Shown: one piece after another, positions 36,098-46,010 of the stretch
Layout: every line of letters starts with the position of its first letter
Numbering within the stretch: position 1 is the first letter of the stretch
Source: UBA817 sp049889215
Lineage (GTDB): Bacteria; Margulisbacteria; Marinamargulisbacteria; UBA817
Reading direction: 5' to 3'
Length of the DNA: 64,000 nucleotides
Assembly: GCA_049889215.1 (NCBI GenBank)
Contig: JBMHDV010000020.1
Location: 105,701 to 169,700, forward strand
Program-made: the position numbers and the translations under genes
The notes under the pieces: model-generated
The model's input: only the letters and a program-made list of their open reading frames with translations
Database searches by the model: none
What the model was told of the DNA's origin: nothing

Positions 36098-36697
36098 ATG
36101 TTTCATTCAATCAACCAATTTAAACAAAAATGGGTTTCTACGAAAGAAACAATTCGAATCCGCTCACCAAAATTCGGAGCACTCATTCATTGGCTAGAAA
36201 CATTATTAGGTGCACTTATTGTTGCATTAATTTTACGTCAATTCGTAATTCAATCGTCCTTGGTATTTTCTGGTTCAATGATCCCAACATTGCAATCTAA
36301 AACATCAACACAATTTGCTGATAGACTCATTGTAAACAAGTTGGTTTACTACTTTAACAACCCAACAAGAGGCGATGTTATTTTATTCAAATCTCCTTAT
36401 AACGATGGTAAACAATATGTGAAGCGATTAATCGGACTACCTGGAGAAACCGTCGAAATTAATCGGGGTATGGTGTACATCAACGATAAACTCTTGGTGT
36501 TTCCTGGCATAACATTGCGTCGAGATTACTCATCACTTGAAAAAACAGTGGTTCCACCAAAGTCATATTTTGTTCTTGGTGATAATCGCGGAAACTCCGC
36601 CGATTCTCGTGTTTGGGGCTTTGTCCATAAATCTGACCTGATCGGTGAGGCCATGTTTATCTACTGGCCAGTAAACCGAATTCGATGGATCAAATAA
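36098..36697 (+). CDS. lepB: Signal peptidase I
   Basis: Membrane protease that cleaves signal peptides after Sec or Tat export. 199 residues, small form with one N-terminal TM (about 32-48). Catalytic Ser in FSGSMIPTL, Lys in QYVKRLIGLPGE, plus GDNRGNSADSRVWG. It serves the many exported proteins here. First gene of a plus-strand run with thiS (13-bp overlap). Confidence 0.96.
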   Translation: MFHSINQFKQKWVSTKETIRIRSPKFGALIHWLETLLGALIVALILRQFVIQSSLVFSGSMIPTLQSKTSTQFADRLIVNKLVYYFNNPTRGDVILFKSPYNDGKQYVKRLIGLPGETVEINRGMVYINDKLLVFPGITLRRDYSSLEKTVVPPKSYFVLGDNRGNSADSRVWGFVHKSDLIGEAMFIYWPVNRIRWIK

Positions 36698-36891
36698 TTA
36701 TTACGTTAAATGGTGAAAAAACCCAAACGAAAGCAACAGACATTTTAAGACTTTTGGAATCCCTCAAGCTCCAGCCAACTGATGTAATTGTTGAACTAAA
36801 TGGCACAGTACTCCACAAAAATGAATTCCCATCTACTAAGATAACACCGCAAGATAATATCGAAATCCTTCGATTTATTGGCGGCGGATAA
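36685..36891 (+). CDS. thiS: ThiS-family sulfur carrier protein
   Basis: 68-residue ubiquitin-like protein: IIITLNGEKTQTKA, VIVELNGTVLHKNEF, NIEILRFIGGG with the Gly-Gly C-terminus that is adenylated and thiocarboxylated. ThiS delivers sulfur for the thiazole of thiamine. No thiF, thiG or other thi gene is nearby, and it overlaps lepB by 13 bp, so a different sulfur-transfer role is not excluded. Confidence 0.88.
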   Translation: MDQIIITLNGEKTQTKATDILRLLESLKLQPTDVIVELNGTVLHKNEFPSTKITPQDNIEILRFIGGG

Positions 36892-36961
36892 TTTAGTAAA
36901 GTTATTTGTTTTACCACCGATAAAAATATTAATCCCAAAAAATTGATATCGGAGGCAAGGC

Positions 36962-37654
36962 ATGATTGACAACGTCAATGAAGTTAAATCACAAAAAATA
37001 TTATTTGAACACATTGATAGAATCATTAACGCAACACGCATAGATGAAATGCAAGAATTAAAAAAGCTTGTCAAATTCATTGATCATTTGATTCAAACAC
37101 TATTGCATCAAATATCGGGTGGTTTATTAACCGATAAAGGTGCAAAAATTAAAATCTTACAACTCTTCAATATTATTCAACACTGTCAGATCGGAAATCA
37201 TCCAGTGATTAAAAATCAACTTCAAAAACTCAAGCAATGTTATGAAAACAAATTCAAATCAACAATGGATACAACCTGGCTCACCTTTAAATCTAAACCC
37301 AATATTTTGACCACTCATTCTATTCAACATTACGTTGAAAGCATTCAGGATTCTCAAGCCGACCCCATTTATTCAGAGCAACCTAAATCATTAATTGAAA
37401 TTGCAACCCAAAAACCATCTAAGGAACGATCCGAATCCATAAATAAACCAAAAAAATTAACAAAAGAAAACGAAATAAAGGTGTCTCAATACTATCTTTC
37501 AAATTTAATACAAAAAAAAGATGTACAAGAAAAGCTGAAAACAATCATTCCAAAAATGGACACTTGTCTAGAAAACAAGAAGAAAAAGTTTCGTTGTGAG
37601 CAGTTTGATCAATTATCTCAGTCTGTTCCAAAAACAATTGTTGCTTTAGCATGA
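36962..37654 (+). CDS. Protein of unknown function, helical, lysine-rich
   Basis: 230 residues; no signal peptide. N-terminal half is alpha-helical (ILFEHIDRIINATRIDEM, LVKFIDHLIQTLLHQI), then a Lys/Glu/Ser linker and a C-terminal helix with two cysteines (MDTCLENKKKKFRCEQ). A textbook GGAGG Shine-Dalgarno lies 7 nt before the ATG. It overlaps the next (barrel) gene by 4 bp. I recognise no family. Confidence 0.7.
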   Translation: MIDNVNEVKSQKILFEHIDRIINATRIDEMQELKKLVKFIDHLIQTLLHQISGGLLTDKGAKIKILQLFNIIQHCQIGNHPVIKNQLQKLKQCYENKFKSTMDTTWLTFKSKPNILTTHSIQHYVESIQDSQADPIYSEQPKSLIEIATQKPSKERSESINKPKKLTKENEIKVSQYYLSNLIQKKDVQEKLKTIIPKMDTCLENKKKKFRCEQFDQLSQSVPKTIVALA

Positions 37655-38256
37655 TTAAAACCCTCATTATTGGCATTGCATTATGCAGCCAGCTTTGGGG
37701 ATTTCAACCATACTTACTGTACTCTAATGCTATACAAACACCATTTTTGAATCTTGATGCTGGTGCTGGTACTAGCATATCATATGGACCAATTGTATTG
37801 AATTTATCGGCAAGTTATTTTTCATTAAAAACACATGGAACAATCCATGAACCAATTACAAATCAAACCACACTAAAAAAAGACCTTTTAAACACAGCCT
37901 TAAGTGTTGGATATCGTCAGCCATTCTTTCCAAGATTGAATATTATTAGCGCCATCGGATATCGCTATTTTTTTTTATTAAGTGACTCCCCAGATGACGT
38001 ACAAATCATCGAATCTAAAACCAGTGCTGTAAGTATTCCATTAATTCAAAACTATAAAGAAGAGCATATTCCCAATATCTTTTATGAACTTGGGCTTGAA
38101 TTTAGTCTTAATCATCAAGTGAAACTTATCATAAAAAAAACATGGCAAAAACTCAGAAATAAAATCTCGTATAAATACTTAAGTATCTATGAAGAAACCA
38201 CGATAAATGAACTAGATTATGAGCCAATATCGATCTCTATTTATTATCATTTTTAG
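37651..38256 (+). CDS. Small outer-membrane beta-barrel protein
   Basis: 201 residues: signal peptide (LIIGIALCSQLWG), then eight or so alternating strands (NLDAGAGTSISYGPIVLNLS, DLLNTALSVGYRQPF, NIFYELGLEFSLNHQ) and a terminal Phe in SISIYYHF, the signal for the BAM machinery. It looks like an OmpA/OmpX-size eight-strand barrel. Its last 38 bp overlap the lipoprotein gene that follows. Confidence 0.75.
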   Translation: MIKTLIIGIALCSQLWGFQPYLLYSNAIQTPFLNLDAGAGTSISYGPIVLNLSASYFSLKTHGTIHEPITNQTTLKKDLLNTALSVGYRQPFFPRLNIISAIGYRYFFLLSDSPDDVQIIESKTSAVSIPLIQNYKEEHIPNIFYELGLEFSLNHQVKLIIKKTWQKLRNKISYKYLSIYEETTINELDYEPISISIYYHF

Positions 38257-38821
38257 CTGCTATTTTTGTTTGGCTGGCTGCTCTAAAAAGACAAGCTTAT
38301 CGCTTGAAAAAATAGAGTCAATGACAATTAAAGCAGGAGAATATAGCTATACCAATTACATCGATAACATCCCAGTTGGCAATACCACTTTAACTGTAAA
38401 AGATGGAATTTTTGCATCATTTAATGGAGTACACTACTTGAACTGTACATACATTAAAGAAGACGTAAATATTAATGGACTAACTGGTTCACATGGTTTT
38501 TATTCGCAACACTTGTCAGATGGTTATGTATTTCTTTCAGACGAGGTTACAGATTTTAAAATCAAAGTAATTCCATTTCCATTAGAAGTTGGTGAGCGAT
38601 TATATGGACCATTCTCATCAATTACAACAGAAAACTTTTATTTAACTGTGGTTAAACATCATGCTCAATATACAAATAAAAATGGGTTAACATTTAATAA
38701 TGTATTTCAAGCTACAGACAAAACATCCAAAATAAATATTTATTTAAATGAAGATAATTATATTATTCAAAAGGAAGATCTACGATACATCCCAACCGTT
38801 CAAAGCTTAACTAACAATTAA
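38219..38821 (+). CDS. Lipoprotein of unknown function
   Basis: 200 residues with a lipoprotein signal peptide and lipobox LAGC (Cys21); the mature protein begins CSKKTS. The rest is beta-rich with no family I recognise. Residues after Cys (Ser-Lys) do not give an inner-membrane retention Asp, so the outer membrane is the likely site. It partly overlaps the barrel gene in another frame and converges with the histidine kinase gene (4-bp overlap of stop codons). Confidence 0.75.
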   Translation: MSQYRSLFIIIFSCYFCLAGCSKKTSLSLEKIESMTIKAGEYSYTNYIDNIPVGNTTLTVKDGIFASFNGVHYLNCTYIKEDVNINGLTGSHGFYSQHLSDGYVFLSDEVTDFKIKVIPFPLEVGERLYGPFSSITTENFYLTVVKHHAQYTNKNGLTFNNVFQATDKTSKINIYLNEDNYIIQKEDLRYIPTVQSLTNN

Positions 38822-41646
38822 GCAAGCAACGTAGACTCACCGGTTTTAATCGGTTCTTGAATTGACTGTATTGGAAGATACACATTAAAAGTCACCAGAT
38901 TCTCAATTGCTTCAATATCAAATCGCCCATTTTGATTAATAACAATTTGATTCACAATAGATAATTCCAGTTGATCTTTGAGCTGGTTCGAATAAACAAA
39001 CGTACTGGTACAATAATCCTGAGTTGAAACTTTCAAAAATAGCATTCCATCATCAGTTACACGTATTTCTAACAATAATTTACTGGTACCTTTAGCCAAA
39101 AAATTCAAGGTGTATATCATCAAGTTCATTAAGACCTGAATTGCCATTACTTGATCAATAACCAACGTCTTCTTTTCTAAATAAACAACATAAAACTTAT
39201 GTTGAGAATATTGTAAATCACCAGCGATTAGTCGCAATACTTGATCCAATAAATCTGGCAAATAAACATCAACAAGCGCCTCAACATTGGTTCGACTCAA
39301 CCGAAGTAATGATTGACACAACAAGTTTATTCGATCAACTTGAGGAATTGTTACTTTCGAAAACTGTTCTTGAAATTGCTCATCTTGCCAATGATCTTTA
39401 ACGTTCTTAACGCCTTGCACTAATTGACTTACAGGCCCTCTTAGTTCATGAGAAATACCTTTCGCAATTTTACTCATCATTGCCAATCGATTTGTTTGGT
39501 TCATTTGATCAATTAGCTCTTTTGACTGTTGGATATTCGTCAATGTTAAAACAATGTGTTTATCATTTTCTTGAAATACATGAAACCCAGATAACAAATA
39601 CCAGTCTGCAGATTCATTTTTACTCAGCTGAACTTTATTAAGGTACGTGCCATTAGTGCGATCAACATCATGAATTGCAACCTGCAATTGAGGAGGTAAA
39701 ACACCAATGCCCACGGCTTCTGTAAAATTAACGTCTTGTAACTGCAATCGAAATTTTCGATTTATAAAAACAAAACGAGAATCTGAATTTAGAATTAAAA
39801 TTCCTGTTGGCAATTGGTCCAATAAATCTGTTAGAAATTGCTGCAATTCCGACAACTTCTCAAATTTATTTTGATAATCCGAAAAGGTTTCAAATTGACG
39901 CAATAACATTTGACAATACGACACCCGTGAATCTGAAAGATCAGTAGGAAACGTAAAAAAAGCAATAAAAATTGATGACAAGTCACCATCATCCAGCCGT
40001 ACGAGAATGGCCTGTTTAACATCAATCGTTTGCATATGATCATATAGAACTTGAGGGGTTTTAGGGTCATCGATAAAAAACTTACATAAAATATTATCGT
40101 TTAATTGAGCTAACACATCATCAGAGTGCAGAATCAAAGATTCTGCTGATTGAGTCTTGAATAATGAAGAGTTTTTATAAAAACCAGATAATGGATCATA
40201 TGATAGGAGAATAAAACTTTTCATGGTTGGAACAACCTTTAATAACGACATTGAGACCTGCTCCTGAAACTCTGTCTTTTCAGTTGAAAGATCCATAAAA
40301 GATAGCGCGGCATTAACATCTTCCAAAATCATTTGGTGAGATGATAATCGCTCCATTGACTCTAAATTAATGATACAAGCCGTTAAACCATCCTCAAGCT
40401 GACGCAACATATAAATGTCATTTTCCAAAATATCTCGGTACTTAGCCGATGTGCGTATCGCCATGACCCCAACCATTTCACCCGACTGCTGTAATAATGA
40501 TACCGCTAAAATGTCATGCTCATCCATAAACGTAACCAAAGCATCAATATTAGTTTGTAGTGGTGTACCTTTAAATGATTGAATCAGTGGCTCCAACTGA
40601 TAACGAAAAACACGTTCTCGATATTGCAAAATCATAATAACATCATTTGGTAATAATGGAGTTTCTGAAGTAATAGAAACAGGAGCTGACGATTGAATGT
40701 GCCAAATAAAAATACGAGCAGATTTAGATTTAAAAATTTGAATATCATAAAATACTTGATTTAATTCGGTAAAAGATACGCAGCGATACAATCGATCAAG
40801 CAACTGCTTAAACGGCACAATCATAAATATCGTAAACAAAGATAGCGAATTTAGATATATTCTAACCAAGTCACTCCCTTTAGTTAGCACAGCAATAATA
40901 CCAGGAATAAATAACGTTACAAGCATTTTCGATAACGAAGAAAGCTGTAAAAAAGTTGAAGAAGAAATTAATAGGTATCCCCCAACAAGAGGGAATAAAA
41001 ATAAAACCAAATAAACCATTGATTGAACCAATAATCTTATCGTCTGTAACCGAAACTTTTGAAAGCTTACCCAAATCCAGACCCCAAACATAAAGAAATA
41101 GGCGAATAAAAGAACGGCATAAATCATCATATCTGAATTGACGGTATTCATCACAAGAATAAAACATAAGGAACTTATAAAGAAAATTCTTTCGTGAAGC
41201 AGCGTAAAAAAAACAGATCCCTTCTCTGTAGATAATCTCAAACGTGATACCAAAAACAATTCAAATAAAGAGCTTAATACAATTGTAGACAATAGAGCAA
41301 TATGCGCGAATATAAAAAACTTAGCATAAATAAATGTATAAATAATGTTCACAAAAACAAGCGTTGCTATCGAAAAATAAATGCCAGTTACTATCAAATG
41401 TCCTCGACTAGTATCTAAGCGTTGCGCACGTGAAATTAAAGGAACAAAGATTAGTAACTGCTGACCAAGGTACCCCTTTTGGAGCATATCCATTGGTAAA
41501 AAAAAGTTCCAAGCCCACAATAACGTTATAAAAAATAAGTAGCCTAAGCCCAATTTTAAAAGTGCCGAAAATGATCTCAAATAAAAAAAATGAAACCCCA
41601 AAGATAAAAGAATAACAACACTTACAATTATCAGGGTAGACATCAT
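38818..41646 (-). CDS. Membrane histidine kinase with degenerate ATPase domain
   Basis: 942 residues: about eight TM helices in the first 290, GAF-like region, a PAS domain (LDQLPTGILILNSDSRFVFI), a DHp helix with the phospho-acceptor motif SKIAKGISHELRGPVSQL, and a C-terminal HATPase remnant. The N box is reduced to LMNLMIYTLNFL, and the G1 (DxGxG) and G2 (GxGLGL) boxes are absent: the region reads STQDYCTSTFVYSN. It therefore probably cannot bind ATP but could be phosphorylated in trans by, or allosterically control, the intact kinase immediately upstream (4-bp overlap). No response regulator is adjacent. Confidence 0.85.
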   Translation of the reverse strand: MMSTLIIVSVVILLSLGFHFFYLRSFSALLKLGLGYLFFITLLWAWNFFLPMDMLQKGYLGQQLLIFVPLISRAQRLDTSRGHLIVTGIYFSIATLVFVNIIYTFIYAKFFIFAHIALLSTIVLSSLFELFLVSRLRLSTEKGSVFFTLLHERIFFISSLCFILVMNTVNSDMMIYAVLLFAYFFMFGVWIWVSFQKFRLQTIRLLVQSMVYLVLFLFPLVGGYLLISSSTFLQLSSLSKMLVTLFIPGIIAVLTKGSDLVRIYLNSLSLFTIFMIVPFKQLLDRLYRCVSFTELNQVFYDIQIFKSKSARIFIWHIQSSAPVSITSETPLLPNDVIMILQYRERVFRYQLEPLIQSFKGTPLQTNIDALVTFMDEHDILAVSLLQQSGEMVGVMAIRTSAKYRDILENDIYMLRQLEDGLTACIINLESMERLSSHQMILEDVNAALSFMDLSTEKTEFQEQVSMSLLKVVPTMKSFILLSYDPLSGFYKNSSLFKTQSAESLILHSDDVLAQLNDNILCKFFIDDPKTPQVLYDHMQTIDVKQAILVRLDDGDLSSIFIAFFTFPTDLSDSRVSYCQMLLRQFETFSDYQNKFEKLSELQQFLTDLLDQLPTGILILNSDSRFVFINRKFRLQLQDVNFTEAVGIGVLPPQLQVAIHDVDRTNGTYLNKVQLSKNESADWYLLSGFHVFQENDKHIVLTLTNIQQSKELIDQMNQTNRLAMMSKIAKGISHELRGPVSQLVQGVKNVKDHWQDEQFQEQFSKVTIPQVDRINLLCQSLLRLSRTNVEALVDVYLPDLLDQVLRLIAGDLQYSQHKFYVVYLEKKTLVIDQVMAIQVLMNLMIYTLNFLAKGTSKLLLEIRVTDDGMLFLKVSTQDYCTSTFVYSNQLKDQLELSIVNQIVINQNGRFDIEAIENLVTFNVYLPIQSIQEPIKTGESTLLA

Positions 41647-44390
41647 ATTCGAACCCCTTTTGGTCGCAATAACTTTGGAAAAGTTAACCGAAATGTTGTC
41701 CCACTAGGCGATGAATTTGGAATTGAAATAACCCCTTGGTGGTCCATCATAATTTGATGAACAATACTTAACCCTAAGCCTGTTCCTTTATCTTTTGTCG
41801 TAAAAAATGGATCAAATAAGTAAGGAATATCTTTTTTAGAAATCCCCTCACCATTATCAACAATATCCAAAACAACTTTTGTTTGACTATCCGTATATAA
41901 TCTAAATTTAATTACAGGATGAACAGCCATATCAACAGCATCCACAGCATTTAAAAATAAATTTAATAAGACTTGAGACATTTTTGTTTCATAAGCAAAA
42001 ATATACACATTTGGTTCAATATCAAAATCTACATTAATCTGAGTCAACTGTTGCTGCTGCTTTACCAAATCTATTGTATCTAAAATCAAAGAAGAAAAAT
42101 TAAGTGGTTGAAAAGAAACATCACTATCTTTACCAAAAAAGTTAAGTGACTCAGCTAAGTTTTTAATCCGATTTAATTGTGGCAATACAATTTGATCGCA
42201 CTTTTGTTGGATCTCAATATTTGACCAATCTTTTGCTAATAATTGGGTAAACGTCTTAACCGCAACAAGTGGATTTTTAATTTCATGAGCCACACCAGCA
42301 ACAAATGTTCCCATCCCCTTTAGCTTGGAAGATTTAGAAATGTTATGTTGAATACGCACCAACTCTGTAACATCAGTTAACAAAATAATAATATGAGAAG
42401 CACCCATCTTTTTTAAGGACAACTTAAAATGCTTATCTTTAAGTTTTACAGTCATCTCTGTATCAGAAAAATCGATAATTTTGTGAACAATCTCCAAGGA
42501 AGGAAAATCAAATATAATATCTTTAAAGCTATGATAGTCCTTATCAAAAAATGAGTTAAATTTTTCATTTTTAAACTCAATATTTAATTGATCATCCAAT
42601 ACAACAATAATAGAGGATAAATAATCAACAATTTCTTGATAAAACTTCTGGGTTGTTTCGATCTTTTTAGCGGTTAATGATCGATACATTAGTGAGGAAA
42701 TTTGTCGATTGATAATACTCAATAGCGAGATATCAATCTTTGTTGAGTGGTCTAAGTTAATTGCCAGATAAAAACCAACCAATTTAGATTGATTAACAAT
42801 GGGCATGAGATAACACTGATTCGCCCGATAAAGCTCTAAAACCTTTTTAATAAACGGATTAATATGAGAATCATCACGATGAATTAATTTTGGATCGTAT
42901 GGTAGTTGAACGATAGAAGATGCGTCAACGGACGCAATCAGGTTGCGTATATGCTTAGGAACATACACTGTAGAAGAGAACATAGAAAAAGCAACATTCG
43001 AAAATTCAGGTAAAATAACATGATCAAAACCAAATGTCTGTTTTAAGTGAAGTAAAATTTCATGTGAAATTTGTGATGGGTTAATTAACGATAATCGTGA
43101 TACAAATTCATTTGCATTCGCCATATATTTAATTCTCATGTTTAGCCGATTGTATGAGAAAATTAACCGAATACTATTTTTACAATCAACAACCATCTGA
43201 TTAAACTGTGAACGCATATTATATAACCATAAGTCATATGTTAGTGGATAAGATAAAACGATCCAGCCATGATATTGCCCTGAATCAACCAATTTTATAC
43301 AAAGATCAATCTTATCTCTTTTTTTAATAATTTTAATAGGCTCTGTAATTAGATCAAATAAATAATCATATTGATTAAATTGTTCTTGAATAATAGAAGA
43401 GTCAGAAGTAATTTGACTTTGGTCATCTATGTTAAACTTAGCTAACCAAGATATTGCATTGGTTTGTGTTGAAAATTGATGAAATGCATTGAATAAATGA
43501 GGCCAATTTTTTGCAGAAAAAACATTGGATGTAAATACACTAAAGTAATCACTATTTCGCAGCCAATAATCACTAAACTTAAATGGGAATAATGAAAAAA
43601 ATCGATGCGCGATTGTGACTAAAGTAAATGTCCCCAAAAAGAAGGTTATCGGTGAAGATAAATGAATAAACTTGAAGTAAAAATATCCGACAATAAAAAT
43701 TGGCCAAAAGAGGTAATTTAAACGAAGAAAAGTTCGAGAATATTTCATCAACGTTCGCTGAAAACCAAGGTCCTGATAAAGCGTAATCGTGATTGTATGA
43801 AACATAGTTAACAACGGTACAATGATTAACAACAACAGAAAGTAATGATCCACTGTTAAATTTGATGACAGAACAATTAATGTATGAACTGCACTAATTA
43901 CAACTAGCAAAATTGAAAATATCGTTTGTGAATGTTTGTTTAAACCAACAATAGACACGCCTAAAGCATAGATAGCCAAAAATAATCCATAGCAATAATA
44001 AACTAATTCAAGAGCTGAACTAAAAGAAACTGGTGCCCTAAAAACAAATTCTGTTGTTGGTAAAAACAACATCAATAACAAGAAAACACCTACACAACAT
44101 CGGTCAAATACCCCAACAGAAAACCGATGCAGAAGTTTAACATTAATCAGATGAAGACACAAAATTATACTAAATAAGATCACAACCAAATGAATTGAAT
44201 AAACAGAAATTATAGGGTCAACTGAGCGGACATTAAAGTACAGTAAAAGCAGCAAAGAATTAATCATTAAAGTAACAACAGATAAAAAACTTCGCTGAAT
44301 ACTATAAAGAGAAAATCCGATACCAAACACAGCAATGGCTAAAGATCCAAAAAAATAGCTTTGCATTCCCATCATATTAGCATAAATCAC
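41643..44390 (-). CDS. Membrane sensor histidine kinase
   Basis: 915 residues: about nine TMs, a cytosolic GAF-like sensor stretch, a PAS domain (SSIIVVLDDQLNIEFKNEKF), DHp with VAGVAHEIKNPLVAVKTF, and an intact HATPase: N box LLNLFLNAVDAVD, G1 DIVDNGEGIS, F box DPFFTTKDKG, G2 GTGLGLSIV. Overall layout resembles the PrsK-type kinases. Frame opens with GTG 44390; ATG 44372 lies 6 nt after TATGCT and may be the real, leaderless start. Translationally coupled to a degenerate sister kinase of the same architecture, so a heterodimer is plausible. Confidence 0.92.
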   Translation of the reverse strand: MIYANMMGMQSYFFGSLAIAVFGIGFSLYSIQRSFLSVVTLMINSLLLLLYFNVRSVDPIISVYSIHLVVILFSIILCLHLINVKLLHRFSVGVFDRCCVGVFLLLMLFLPTTEFVFRAPVSFSSALELVYYCYGLFLAIYALGVSIVGLNKHSQTIFSILLVVISAVHTLIVLSSNLTVDHYFLLLLIIVPLLTMFHTITITLYQDLGFQRTLMKYSRTFLRLNYLFWPIFIVGYFYFKFIHLSSPITFFLGTFTLVTIAHRFFSLFPFKFSDYWLRNSDYFSVFTSNVFSAKNWPHLFNAFHQFSTQTNAISWLAKFNIDDQSQITSDSSIIQEQFNQYDYLFDLITEPIKIIKKRDKIDLCIKLVDSGQYHGWIVLSYPLTYDLWLYNMRSQFNQMVVDCKNSIRLIFSYNRLNMRIKYMANANEFVSRLSLINPSQISHEILLHLKQTFGFDHVILPEFSNVAFSMFSSTVYVPKHIRNLIASVDASSIVQLPYDPKLIHRDDSHINPFIKKVLELYRANQCYLMPIVNQSKLVGFYLAINLDHSTKIDISLLSIINRQISSLMYRSLTAKKIETTQKFYQEIVDYLSSIIVVLDDQLNIEFKNEKFNSFFDKDYHSFKDIIFDFPSLEIVHKIIDFSDTEMTVKLKDKHFKLSLKKMGASHIIILLTDVTELVRIQHNISKSSKLKGMGTFVAGVAHEIKNPLVAVKTFTQLLAKDWSNIEIQQKCDQIVLPQLNRIKNLAESLNFFGKDSDVSFQPLNFSSLILDTIDLVKQQQQLTQINVDFDIEPNVYIFAYETKMSQVLLNLFLNAVDAVDMAVHPVIKFRLYTDSQTKVVLDIVDNGEGISKKDIPYLFDPFFTTKDKGTGLGLSIVHQIMMDHQGVISIPNSSPSGTTFRLTFPKLLRPKGVRI

Positions 44391-44413
44391 TCAGTTTGAT
44401 TGAGAGTTTAACC

Positions 44414-44419
44414 GATAAA
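44414..44419 (+). promoter_or_regulatory. -10-like box 6 nt before the 524-aa orphan gene
   Basis: GATAAA, six bases, ATG 44426; no Shine-Dalgarno. The weakest of the leaderless-type set. Confidence 0.25.
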
Positions 44420-44425
44420 TAAAGT

Positions 44426-46000
44426 ATGACTGGATTAGCAGCTCAATATAATACAGGCATAAATAATGATTCTCATGTCATTCGTATCATTTTAGAGAAC
44501 ACATTCCCAAGCGATCTTAATACTATCATCGATCAAGAATATTTATTAGAAACAATAATCAAGAATTGCCTTGTTAATGCCAACTCAAAAGGTACAGACA
44601 TTAAATATAATGAGTGGAAATCAGAATTTCTTAAAAATACAAGCATAACCTTGGTCCTATCTGAAAATGGTCACTCTTCATTATTACAGCTCAAGGACGA
44701 TTTACTTACCTTAAGGGCAATAAATAAAAAGATTAAGCGCATTAACCAAAACTTTAAAGAAAAGATTATATCCGACCTTTCAGTGGATGGAACAAATGAC
44801 TGGGCCCATTTTGTAAATTGGTTAGAAAATACACATAAACCATATATCGAAAAACCAAACATTAAAAATAATACACTAAAAGAAGCCTTAACTGCCTGGC
44901 TCACAGAAAATAAAGAAGTCCAACTAAGTTATCTAGAAAAAAATGTAAAAGACTTTCTTCATTCAGAAATTAATAAGTCCATTATCTTAGGTAAAATTAA
45001 AGGTGACGACGGCTGGCATTCAAAAATAAAAGAATCAACATCACTAAAAAACACCCCCTTGTCACAATACGAAAAACAAATCAGGGAAGATATAAATTCA
45101 ATCACACAGAAAATTAACCCCCCATTCATCACAGCATTTTCTGAAGAGCTATACACAAGGTGCTACAAACAGCTTCTAGCACAGCAAACATCAAAGGAGC
45201 AAACCACAACAATTTCAATTCAACTTCCTGACATTGCAAAAAAACAACTAAAAGAATTTAAACAAATCACATCAGTATCCAACCAATTTAAAATGGTTTA
45301 CATCGAATTGTTATACCAAATTACATCCACAAACATTCATATCCGTAATTATGCAAAAAAAAATATTAACATTTTAAAAGAAATTGCGAACAATAATGAG
45401 TTAAGTGCAAAAGAAAAACAAGACATAAAAGAAAGTTATTTTAAAATATACTCAACTGTTCGACACTATGAGAAAGAGACAGAATATTGGAACGACATTA
45501 TTGAAAAAAAAGAACACACCCATCACCCATTAAGCCTATTCACAAAAAGTTTGGAAGCAAGCTTCCATCGATACAAGCCCTTCGCAAAAGCATTATACGA
45601 CGAGCTAAAGCTTGAGTTAACTAAAATGACGAATAATGATCGAAAAAAATACATCCAGATTTATGATCAAACAAATCAAAAGTTACAAATCATTAATGAG
45701 TGTTTGGTTCAGTTGCGCATGATTAACAAGTTCTTTGATGAACAACACAACATACCAAAAGATACATTAAACAAATTTCCAAATTTAGACACAATGCTAA
45801 CTCAAAGCTATCAGCCTTGGCTTGATATTTCTTGGACAAAAACCATTAAACAGATAGCTGAATTATTTGCCTTGGTTGTGGTCCCTGAAAATACAATGCA
45901 GCGTTCAAGGGAAAAGCAAAGCGTAATCAATAACCAATCTATCCTACTTAATGCATCAGTTGTTACTGATTCACCCCACTCTTTTAACGAACGCGCTTAG
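44426..46000 (+). CDS. Orphan helical protein of unknown function
   Basis: 524 residues, nearly all predicted alpha-helix with many Lys, Glu, Asn and Gln; no signal peptide, TM or cysteine cluster. Segments such as LEKNVKDFLHSEINKSII and NDRKKYIQIYDQTNQKLQ could form coiled coils. No family recognised. It is a single plus-strand gene between two minus-strand signalling clusters and ends 10 bp from the convergent PAS-protein gene. Confidence 0.75.
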   Translation: MTGLAAQYNTGINNDSHVIRIILENTFPSDLNTIIDQEYLLETIIKNCLVNANSKGTDIKYNEWKSEFLKNTSITLVLSENGHSSLLQLKDDLLTLRAINKKIKRINQNFKEKIISDLSVDGTNDWAHFVNWLENTHKPYIEKPNIKNNTLKEALTAWLTENKEVQLSYLEKNVKDFLHSEINKSIILGKIKGDDGWHSKIKESTSLKNTPLSQYEKQIREDINSITQKINPPFITAFSEELYTRCYKQLLAQQTSKEQTTTISIQLPDIAKKQLKEFKQITSVSNQFKMVYIELLYQITSTNIHIRNYAKKNINILKEIANNNELSAKEKQDIKESYFKIYSTVRHYEKETEYWNDIIEKKEHTHHPLSLFTKSLEASFHRYKPFAKALYDELKLELTKMTNNDRKKYIQIYDQTNQKLQIINECLVQLRMINKFFDEQHNIPKDTLNKFPNLDTMLTQSYQPWLDISWTKTIKQIAELFALVVVPENTMQRSREKQSVINNQSILLNASVVTDSPHSFNERA

Positions 46001-46010
46001 CCAACTAAAT

